A stretch of 64,000 bases of DNA from Echinarachnius parma (taxonomy: Eukaryota; Echinodermata; Echinoidea; Clypeasteroida; Echinarachniidae), in NCBI GenBank assembly GCA_037951105.1, contig JBAMJV010009410.1, forward strand, positions 1 to 64,000. The letters are read 5' to 3'. The notes beneath the pieces were generated by a model. That model ran no database searches. It was not told the DNA's origin and was given only the letters and a program-made list of their open reading frames with translations. The translations under genes and the position numbers were made by a program. This document shows positions 54,903-64,000 of this stretch, one piece after another. Positions within the stretch are counted from its first letter, which is position 1. Each line of letters begins with the position of its first letter.

Positions 54903-55091
54903 GCCAACATATGTCAGCGTTCAGTAGAGCGAGGTGTTACTAACAAGTGGCGCCAACTTTCAAGTTGGTTGGCCATAGCTACCGTCATGATCATCATGCT
55001 CTCGACCAGTGCACTACATGTAGACCAACTACATGATTGCGTGATGATACAAATTGCAGTGATTGCATTTATAATTACTGTGAAGAAAACG
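54903..55091 (+). CDS. Exon X4: C-like hairpin
   Basis: Phase 0/0, 63 codons; ANICQRSVERGVTNKWRQ, helix LAIATVMIIMLS, turn TSALHVDQLHD, helix IQIAVIAFIITV. Very close to X3 and about 440 bp away, so it is a separate local duplication. It lies about 1 kb before the next partial gene set but is phase-incompatible with its exon B. Confidence 0.7.
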
Positions 55092-55334
55092 GTAAGTAGT
55101 ATATTATTTGATAACTTTCGAGGGTGAAAAAAGAAATTCATATACACTTATGATGCAATTTCAACACATTTATTAGAATTATAATGTGTTTTCTTTTTGT
55201 ATGGAACTCTTGTCAGTGTATTTGTAAGTACTCCAAACTCCAAACAAAGAAGAACATTAAGTTATTCCATGTGTATTATTTAAGCCATTATTATATTTGA
55301 ATCGACATACTATAATGACAATTAGCAAGATTAA

Positions 55335-55605
55335 AGGGATAGGTGAGTTCTGGTATAAAGGAGAGTACAGTTTTGGTCAAACTGAATTTTAGTAACCAAA
55401 ATCTGCCCCATTATATTACAAACTAATAATTATAACTCCATCATGCTCGAAAGGAATACAAATGTACAAATGACTAAGTGAAAAGCCTGTTATTATTCAA
55501 AAAGAGCCGTTAAAACTCATAAGGGCGCTCTCTAAACACTCATCGGTTTTAACCATCTTAATACAATATTGTACATGTGATGTTTTGTTGAAATAGTGAT
55601 TAGCA
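55335..55605. repeat. Truncated TTAA-type MITE pieces
   Basis: TTAAAGGGATAGGTGAGTTCTGG then GAGAGTACAGTTTTGGTCAAACTGAATTTTAG; right end replaced by the start of the segmental duplicate near 55607. Confidence 0.6.
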
Positions 55606-56129
55606 ACGAAAGCAACGATTATTTGTCATTTATTTGCCACGGAATTGTTTGATTATTATAGATCTTGTTACATGTTTATATCAATACACATGTATAGTTG
55701 TATACACCCTTGGCCAATTTGTGCACAAGTACACAAAGTTACAAGATCGTAGCAACGAAAGGAACGATTATTTATCATTTATTTGCCACGGAATTGTTTG
55801 ATTATTATAGATCTTGTTACATGTTTATATAACACAAAGATCAATATCAATTCCGTATTATGAATGTAAATGTAAATGAAATTATATTGTCTCATACTCT
55901 GGTTTCATGTAAAGTATATAGTCATATGAGCATATAATTAGAAATGCTATTTATTTTTGTAATGTTAACCATGTGCATGTAATTTCTCTTCTTCGTTTCT
56001 TTATTTTTTACCGTACTATGCTCATACTATATCAAGTATACTATAAAGTAAATGTTTTTAAACCCAACTTTTTGTTTTCACATTATAACATTTTGATATA
56101 GCATAAGTCATGGAGTGGGGAGACTGCAG

Positions 56130-56320
56130 GGGATCAAACCAAAGACGGAGTTATTTCCTGGCACTTGTCAAGACGATTCATTTGTATATCCATCGCAATC
56201 ACTTTCATCTGTATACTAGCCATTCCTACCCTCCAATGGTACAAAGGAGAGATGACCATTTTCTGCGCAGTGCAGATGACAATTAGGATTTCATCTGGTT
56301 GTGCCGCTTTTCTTATTTTA
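56130..56320 (+). CDS. Partial set 3, exon B: transmembrane hairpin
   Basis: Phase 1 in, 0 out; GDQTKDGVISWHLSRRF then helix ICISIAITFICILAIP and the second helix ending GCAAFLIL. Same as copy 1 except for one Ile/Leu change. No phase-1 upstream exon is found nearby. Confidence 0.8.
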
Positions 56321-56498
56321 GTAAGTGGAATAATTACCAAGTTATTGATCAGATTTGTTTGTGATTCGCATAAACGCTTTTTGTACTTCGTATTGCAATT
56401 TTCTAAACATTGAGTAATTGATCATTTTAAAAGATCATGCTTGTAATACTTTCTATATTTATGACTTCAACAACAATAATGACTACTACTACTACTAT

Positions 56499-56548
<50 letters not shown>

Positions 56549-56983
56549 GGCCTACTACTACTACTACCACTACCACTTCTACTATTTCTAGTCGTACCAT
56601 TCTTTTTTTGTATAGTATATGCTTCTACATTTTACTAAGTATATATTAACAATAGTACTGTACTTAACTACACACATTTTGTTTTCTTTATTTGTTTAAA
56701 TACATTATATTGTTATGATTTTATTTTTTTGTCAAATTATAGGGGGAACGCCCCCCCCCCACCCCCCGTGGCGCTACATGGCCCCCATACAACCAGATTT
56801 TCCATCAAGAGAAGAATAAGATGGTGATAATGATGATGATATTACATGTATTATATATGAAGCAACATTTTTTATACTCTTGCTCTCACAAAAACTCTCT
56901 AGTCACCTTTAACAAAAATGATAAACAATACTAAGACTAGACTAGTATAATAAGTTAATTATGCTTATTCTCTATCTGCACAG

Positions 56984-57202
56984 ATCAACATATGGCAGCA
57001 TCCAATAGAGGCATGTGCTGGTCAGCCTCTGAACAAGAAGAGACGCCATTGTTTAATCATGATTTCTTTGACCATAGCTACCATCACGATTACTACCTGT
57101 GCTTCATATTATGAGGAGATCAGCTCAAGTGAATTTAGATTCAGAATTTACATTGGGACTGCTACAATGGTTGCAATTTCAACATGCCTCTTGAATCTAA
57201 TG
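56984..57202 (+). CDS. Partial set 3, exon C: transmembrane hairpin
   Basis: Acceptor CTGCACAG ends at 56983 and donor GTTAGT starts at 57203; 73 codons. INIWQHPIEACAGQPLNKKRRHC then helix IMISLTIATITITTCA, turn YYEEISSSEFR, second helix. It carries the extra Lys and the Cys-Leu-Ile-Met seen in gene 2 exon C', so its closest relative is C' and not C: evidence of exchange between copies. Confidence 0.8.
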
Positions 57203-57605
57203 GTTAGTAATTTTATTTGATAATCGTGCAGGATGAACAAATTATACCTTCTAAGACTAATTTTGCTATTTTGACAAAATGGTCAAACAACAATTTTTTT
57301 GTATGAAACAATTTTGACTGATATTTGGATAACGTCTACAAGAATACCCTCCAAAATGTTACAAGGAGAAATTGTATTGTCATTTGTAGTTACTAGTGGA
57401 AGTGCACCCAGTGCTCTACTATAAGAGCTAGGATGCTATCATAAATCTTTTTTTTATTTTATAGACAACAATGTAAAGACTGTTCAACTGTTGTACTGTT
57501 GTACTGTTCAACTGTTGTACATGGCATTATACCACATTAACTTATTGAATCAGCTGTTGGCGCCCGTTAAACCAGCGCTCTTTGTATTACATGCTGTGTT
57601 TGTTC

Positions 57606-57774
57606 GGGGCCGTTGCAGAAAGAGAATGATGCAATCGATTGCAAAGTTGCAATTAATTGCAAGTCTGAAAATTTGCGCATTTGAACTAATCCGATGTGCG
57701 CATTTAGTCACATGATCGAACTTACAATTAATTGCAACTTTACAATCGATTGCATCTCTTTCTGCAACGGGGCC
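57606..57774. repeat. Palindromic MITE (copy 3 of the 7970 element)
   Basis: Same TIRs GGGGCCGTTGCAG / CTGCAACGGGGCCC upstream of exon D. Confidence 0.75.
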
Positions 57775-58107
57775 CAGGTTTAGAAAAGGATATTTGTTCA
57801 TTATTTGAGCTTTGTACATTTGTTTGTACCAAATGTAGTGCTTTTATTATAATCAAGTGAGTTTCTGCTTCATTCTCGCTTGTATTACAGTAGGTTCCTT
57901 TTATGCTCATAATGGTCTATTCGATAAAAAAATTGTTAAAATTTACTGGGCATCATCGGATTTTTCGATCTTCCATTTATTTGTAGTTTTGTTTAAATGT
58001 AAGACTGCGAGTGAAACTTAAACAAAATTGTTAATTTTGTCCGTCTTTCACATTATACAAATTATTTGTAATTTCTTTCCGTCTTTCAATTATTTCAAAA
58101 CTGACAG

Positions 58108-58254
58108 AGGCTGACCATTTGTTATGAAATGGTATATCTGTCCTCCGCCGCCATCACCATAGGTTTGTGCACCTGTGGCCCTAACGACAACACGCCCGTT
58201 TGGACAAAAATCATCATCGTCATCGTAAACTATTTTGTAGTCATTATAACACAG
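58108..58254 (+). CDS. Partial set 3, exon D: transmembrane hairpin
   Basis: Phase 0/0, 49 codons; RLTICYEMVYLSSAAITIGLC, turn GPNDNTPVW, helix IIIVIVNYFVVIITQ. One Ala to Thr change from copy 1. Followed, as in the other sets, by the AGTCAAACCTGT repeat and a CR1-like tail (58800-59120). Confidence 0.8.
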
Positions 58255-59181
58255 GTGGGTACAAGATTACAGGTACAGTCAAACCTGTATAGTGACCACC
58301 TAAGGGAAACAGGTGATCGCTATAGACAGGTTCCATATACAGTCAAACCTGTGTATAGTGACCACCTACGGGAAACAAGAATAATGTCCACTGTATACAG
58401 GTGACCTTTATAGACAGGTTCATTATTACTGATTACTTATACAGGGAATTATAGTTGGTGGTCAGACAAATTGGCTGCTACAGACAGGTTTGACTGCATA
58501 GTTATTGGCATTTCTAAAGGTAGCCAAATAGGCACTTGTAGCTACGAGGGCGGTACGTCTTCGTCCCCTCCTAAATATTTTGACAGAAACAAAAACAAAC
58601 ATGGGTGCAATGAGCTGTATCACATTATACTGATTTCGGTCAGACTTTCCTGACTATGAGCCAAATATTTGTTTGTCTCGAGTCCAATATGATGATCAAA
58701 CCATTCTGCAAACATACAATGTATTGTTTAAATATTTGTAATTGAACTAGTTTACTAACACACTCCAGTATACGCACTTATAAATCATCATCACAACACC
58801 TTTTATACATTCCTCTATCTCAGACTTACGGCAATCGGCCCTTCTCAGATATCAGCCCCCACACTTTGGAACGCACTGCCACTTAATATTCGACCAATAC
58901 CCTCAATTAACCCAAGCAAGCCCTAAAAATAGTTATTTTTGTGTGATTTATATTCGTGTACATTTTCGTTTTTTTGTATTGACTTTTGATAATTTGTGTT
59001 TGTATTGTGTAAATTTGTAATCATGTAAAGTGCATATGGAATGTATTGTGCACTGTATGCGCTAGGAATTGAATGTACTATTATTATTAATATTATTATA
59101 ATAATACTAATTATTATTATTATTATTCAGCCATATAAACAGAAGAAATTGATCAGATTGTCTTTGATTATTTGTTTCCAG

Positions 59182-59278
59182 CTCTTTTTTTAGACATTTT
59201 AAGAACACAGGCATCGCCACGAACTGAACCACCTCGCGATGCATCCAACTGATCATCGACCCAAAGGTCGACCCCAAG
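59182..59278 (+). pseudogene. Partial set 3, broken exon F
   Basis: Same deletion and frame loss as 9545-9640, plus one extra T in the leading T run, so the defect predates the segmental duplication. No G or H exons follow. Confidence 0.7.
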
Positions 59279-59737
59279 GTAAAACCTCAAGAAATGCCTT
59301 AAAAGATTATTAAACAACTTTTTAAAAAACATCTTAGAAAAGGTCATGAAAAAACCTTTATCGAAAAACCTCAAGAAATACTTAAAAAAATAACTCAAAA
59401 AAAAACCTTGAGGGAAAACCTCAAGAGACATCACATGATAAACATTGCAATACATCCCACTTCTGAATATTTGATCATTAGATAAACATTCAAAGAAAAT
59501 GAACTGAGTTATAATGAAAAGTGTCCATTGAATCTGACTAGATTGTTAAAATCTTAGACAACTTATAAACAAGGATATACTTTTACTTATCTTAGCCGAA
59601 ATATACCCGTTTGCCATGAAATATGCACGGAGATGACGGAGTACTCAATTTAACTGATATATTACCTGCCTATCCAGCTTAATGTTTTTGCACAAAACAC
59701 CGAAATGACCAACTATATTTAAAGACATTCCGTTTAA

Positions 59738-59770
59738 CCAGAGAGCTGGGAAGGTCTCCCACCTCTCTGG
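59738..59770. mobile_element. 33-bp hairpin insertion with 5-bp target duplication
   Basis: CCAGAGAG ... CTCTCTGG (8-bp stem, extended by TGGGA/TCCCA after one mismatch) lies between TTTAA at 59733-59737 and TTTAA at 59771-59775. The corresponding site in copy 1 (about 10090-10100, CCGTTTAACTACC) is empty. Confidence 0.85.
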
Positions 59771-60003
59771 TTTAACTACCAAAGTAAGTGGATATGTTAT
59801 AGGTGAAGGGAAAAGAGTAATATGCAGAGTTGCGGTACTATTCGCTAGTTGCTACAGTACTAAAATAGTTTATATTTTGTAAAAATGTTATTGTCTCACT
59901 TAGTACATAATAATGTGGTGAATTGTTCCGTTTTTTGTTTTGGTTTAAATATTTAAGTGAAGTTATAGTATGATATGACTAATAGACTTTTGCATAAATG
60001 TGA

Positions 60004-60735
60004 TTTTATGAAAATATAGTGCTAAGTATTGGTGATTTAGGGTTTGAGACTAAAATTGGGGTTTAATTTTGCGTTCTAAATTGTAATGTTTTCCACATAA
60101 TGTATTCAATTTTTACATTTTATGAAATGGTGACAATGAAGTGCCTCGTATTTTCATGATTTTGTGTGGAAATACACGGGATAAATTGTGCAGTGGTATC
60201 GTTTATTATGATGATATTTCAAAGTACATGTATATACTAGATTAGGGCGTATATAAAATGATTTTAGACATAGGACTAAGTGATTTGAGGCTAAAAGTGG
60301 GGTTCTATTTCGCGTTTCAAATAGTACTCGTGGACATGTATCGTGTTCATCGTTTTGACATTGCCTTTTCTTTTCAGATTGACATTGAAGTTCCTCTTGT
60401 TTGTATGTTTTGTGTGAAATTACAGTGGAATTACAATGGTGCAGTTGTATCGTTAATTATAATGATATTTCAAAGTATAGATTAAGGCGTATATAAAATG
60501 ATTTTTTGAAGACATAGGACTAAGTATTGGTGATTTAGGATTTTAGACTAAAAGTGGGGTTTTATTTCGCGCTTCAAATTGTAATATTGTGTTCATCGTA
60601 ACATGTTTCGAAATTGCCTTTTCTTTTCAAAGTGACATTGAAGTGCCTCTTGTTTGTATGTTTTGTGTGAAATTACAGTGGAATTACAATGGTGCAGTCG
60701 TATCGTTAATTATGATATTTTAGATTAGGGCGTAT
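60004..60735 (+). repeat. 240-bp tandem units, copy of 10330-11070
   Basis: Same three units; a few substitutions and a short deletion near the end (TATACTA missing). Confidence 0.8.
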
Positions 60736-60918
60736 GTAATTCATACTGAAATCATATGTATTAATTCTGATATTTTGCTCCAAACTACGAAATAATTACC
60801 AGCCGTTCCAATTAAATGTAATTTGTTATTCATAATTAATTAAATAATATGACAATATGACAATTAACAGTGGTGGCCGTAAACCCCCAGTCTTAAAGTG
60901 ACGATTTTTAGGCAAATA

Positions 60919-61175
60919 TCAACAATCGAATCCGAGATTGCTAGGCCGGTTATCAACCATCGAGCCACAAAGACCCTTTAATGGGAGACGTTCCCATGAA
61001 ACCCCGTTCACTGCTTGAGTAGTGCCAGGTTTATATAGCCTCTGACTACTAGTACTAGAAGGACAGGTGTCATGGGAACGTCCCCCATTCAAGGGTCTTT
61101 GTGGCTCTATGGTTGAGCACCGGTCTAGCAATCTGGAGGTCTCGCCGTCTTGGGTTCAATTCCCGGCGAATCCTA
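60919..61175. repeat. Head-to-head tRNA-like SINE pair, copy 3
   Basis: As 11250-11515, but the B box has mutated to GGTTCAATTCC. Confidence 0.75.
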
Positions 61176-61346
61176 TTTTTCTTTGCTCATTTTCATTTAT
61201 TGAAAACATTTCTGGTTAGTTTCCTTTATGTTTGAACTCAAAGTCATGACTAATTGCAACTCAGAACATGCGACTATTGCGTACAGTACATCTGCTTGGT
61301 TCATTATTTATATTTATATGCACCATTGTAATTGTTCCGTGACTAT

Positions 61347-61648
61347 GGCCCAGATTCACAAAGGAGGTTTGTACAAACCATGGTTTAAACCATGGTCTAC
61401 GTCTATGGAGTGCCATATGTAATTACTGCTGGAGAAAGAATGCAAACTCCTTACTTGTTAACAATGTTGATGGTACACATTTACTAAATGCACCAAATAA
61501 ATGTTTGTCTTCTCAGATGGTGAGCCAGCAGTAATAGTCATATCATTAGAAATTATAAATGGTTTTACTTGTATACGAGCAGCACTCCATAGATGTAGAC
61601 CATGGTTTAAATCATGGTTTGTACAAACCTCCTTTGTGAATCCGGGCC
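61347..61648. mobile_element. ISL2EU-like MITE, copy 3
   Basis: GGCCCAGATTCACAAAGG...CCTTTGTGAATCCGGGCC flanked by AT; 13 bp shorter than copy 1 by an internal deletion near 61515. Confidence 0.75.
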
Positions 61649-63660
61649 ATCAAGTTTGTTTATTACAAGTGGGGACATGTGAAACTGTAGATTTGCAGAT
61701 TTGTAGTTAGGTAATTTAGTAATTAGGGAATTTTTAGCCATTCAATTTGTTAACATTCCGAGAACGCAATACAATTTTTGCATGAGTAGTTTATATTCCA
61801 ACTACTTGAATTAAATTTTGTAAAGTATTTCCGTTAAACCATGCTAGTGAATTATGTGTTATATTGGTTTTGCCTTTGGAGGGTCTCATAGATAAAAATT
61901 TCTGTAATATTTGTATGTTCAATTTTTAAAAAGCCATGTAGTAAATAATATGTCCAATTGTCTTCATACATGGGTTATTTTCATTATATAATAACGTATG
62001 AAGACCATTATATTATTACCACGTGGCTAAATATACATATACAATTTAATGACTTCGCATTTATGCATATTGAAATGCATAGTGCCTATATTTTGTAGGT
62101 AGAGCCAAAATGTAGACAAAGTGTAGACAAAATCGGTCCGATAAAATATCGATTTTTATTCCTCCACAAATAGTAAAATATATAATGTACCGATGAAAAC
62201 GGTGACGTATACGTCGAATCAACACAAACTTAAACATACTTACATAGTTTTTATCTTTATACAAAATATTAGTCTTATCACGAGTAATGTTGTGTCACAT
62301 TAAATATACATGTGTATGGAAATTAATTTTAATCTACGTGATTGTCTTTTCTAAAGGTTCGTTCTCTCAAAAGAAAAAAACAAACATGTATTGTACAATT
62401 TTTATTTTGCAATGTTTATGGGTGTAGGCTACATGCATGTGTTTGGGTGTAATAACAATGTGTATATCCGTGTGTATATCTATTACGTTCGTGTGAATTG
62501 TGAATGTATGATGTGTATTATGTTCTTGTGTATTGTTTGCTTGTGAATGTATGATGCTTGTGTAAATATGTATTTGAATGCGTGTGCATTATTTTGTACA
62601 TGTATGTTTTGTTTGTGTCTGTGTATGTGCGTGTATATTTGTATATATTAGTATGATCTTTTATAATGTATACACCTGCAATCGATAGCATCGCTATCAT
62701 TCTTTTTGCCGTAGGACTAAACGAAAATTCTCATGTATCGATATATCGCGGCGCTCAGGAGTGAGACATATCGCTCTTCCGTGGTACATACCGATTTAAG
62801 TTGAAATCAGGTGATCTTGTTTCGCCAATCAATGACTCGTAGTTGACTAAGATTTATAACATATTACACTGAATTGGCCAAATACATACATGTACAAGTC
62901 ATTGATTGCCTAATATTAGTCATGTGATGTTATCATATTTCAGTATGTAACACGGAAGAGCCACGATATATCAATACAGGGGAATTTTAGTTTAGACCTA
63001 TAGATGTCAAGAATAAAAGCGATGTTATCGATTATCATTTTATTATTATTATTTATTTTGCAAATTTTATTCAAATTTACATGTGCCATATACAGGCAAA
63101 ATAAATGCGCAAACAAAGTAAAGATATGAAATGACCATTACATTGCATTACAAGTAAAAGGCAACCTGGCGAACCGCTCCAGGTTGCCTGGCAAGAAAAA
63201 CTGAAGAAATATTTCATTTCTATATAACAGGTAGGTCTTTCCTGCCGACTTGGGGAAGCCACCATGGATGCCTTGTACACTCGGTGTTAAAATGTTATGG
63301 CGGCCATACGTGCAATTAACTACTTACGAATACATTTACACCATAGTACCCATTTGATTATATTATCAAATTATACCAAAGTAATAGTTGAATGCTACGA
63401 TTGTACGAATATAAGAATATACGAAGCCGAGTGGTGTACTATTTATGAAATTCATACATGTACAGTTGCACATTACCACACAAAAACAATTATATATACA
63501 GTACCGTAAACAAAAAATAGTCTAGAACTAACAAAAAAAGAGAACATGATTAGATAATTTGCATTTCATCTTGTTAAATTAAATGTTTATTATAGCAACT
63601 TAAATCAAACTAAGCTACGATAACATACACATTATATAGAGACATTGGATTGTGTGGATA

Positions 63661-63876
63661 TCAATACTCTGTTTAGTTGATGAGGAGGGTATAGTGGGGA
63701 AAGAACAGCCGCCTCCCTGACTGATTGGGGGGTAGGGCCATGGGCGTCGATCTGTCATTGATACCCATTCATCAGGGGGGGATGATCTATTCATTCATCC
63801 CCCCTGATGAATAGGTATTACGTAAGTATCGACGCCCATTCCAAATCCTGTTGATTCTATACGACTCGGGGCGAAA
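63661..63876. mobile_element. 216-bp insertion specific to copy 3
   Basis: Interrupts GTGGATA|GTAAGACC of copy 1. The core 63740-63839 is a palindrome (ATGGGCGTCGAT ... ATCGACGCCCAT, inner TTCATCAGGGGGGATGA / TCATCCCCCCTGATGAA). Confidence 0.7.
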
Positions 63877-64000
63877 GTAAGACCCGAGTTCTGGAAGGGT
63901 ATATGAACTTTCAATGTGACATTATCATGGACGAGGAGCAGCAGATTGTTAAAACCAGGCTATTCATTGCCGATTCTACCTTTAAAATTCGAGAAAATGC

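Larger units (their letters stand above)
55737..64000 (+). repeat. Segmental duplicate, copy 3 (to window end)
   Basis: Near-identical to 6128-14120 over its whole length, including the CR1 tail, the broken F, the 240-bp tandem, the SINE pair and the ISL2EU-like MITE. Differences include the (ACT)n length, a 33-bp hairpin insertion at 59738 and a 216-bp insertion at 63661. Confidence 0.9.

Overview
This is an AT-rich, intron-rich, transposon-dense animal nuclear window, most likely from a marine invertebrate. The grounds are GT-AG exons, tRNA-derived repeats, CR1/Jockey-like and Tc1/piggyBac/ISL2EU-like repeats, poly-G/poly-C tracts and marine-invertebrate-style dispersed repeats. I cannot name the species. 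Most open frames across poly-G, (ACT)n and MITE sequence are noise. The coding signal is a set of short exons with matching splice phases, nearly all from one gene family on the + strand.

The family encodes a multi-pass membrane protein. The most complete member, gene 2 (about 27,218-48,806), can be assembled by phase. It has a possible start exon, then four exons resembling the core of lipid phosphate phosphatases (PAP2/LPP/PLPPR) with replaced catalytic residues. Next come exons B, C, D and E, each about one transmembrane helical hairpin, then a Pro-rich linker (F), and two GC-richer exons (G and H) that form a C-terminal alpha/beta domain of unknown function. Gene 1 enters at the left edge and ends at 3,169 (E, broken E', F, G, H). 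Two further partial sets (B, C, D and a frameshifted F) lie at 6.5-9.6 kb and 56.1-59.3 kb. Four copies of a C-like hairpin exon (X1-X4) lie at 51.4-55.1 kb.

Layout: 0-3.3 kb, 3' end of gene 1. 3.7-6.1 kb, piggyBac-type MITE cut by a 5'-truncated non-LTR retrotransposon. 6.1-14.1 kb, segmental duplicate carrying partial set 1. 14-27 kb, repeats only. 27.2-48.9 kb, gene 2 with its exons separated by large transposons (fold-backs at 28.5, 41.6 and 43.7 kb, and a 1.4-kb TTAA-flanked insertion inside an exon). 49.3-55.3 kb, MITE block and a 1,556-bp tandem array carrying the X exons. 55.7-64 kb, near-identical second copy of the 6.1-14.1 kb segment.

The locus looks like an expanding and decaying tandem family in which hairpin-coding exons are the unit of duplication. 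No function is proven. A membrane-bound, probably catalytically dead LPP-like core fused to extra hairpins and a cytosolic alpha/beta domain is the best candidate here for something undescribed.
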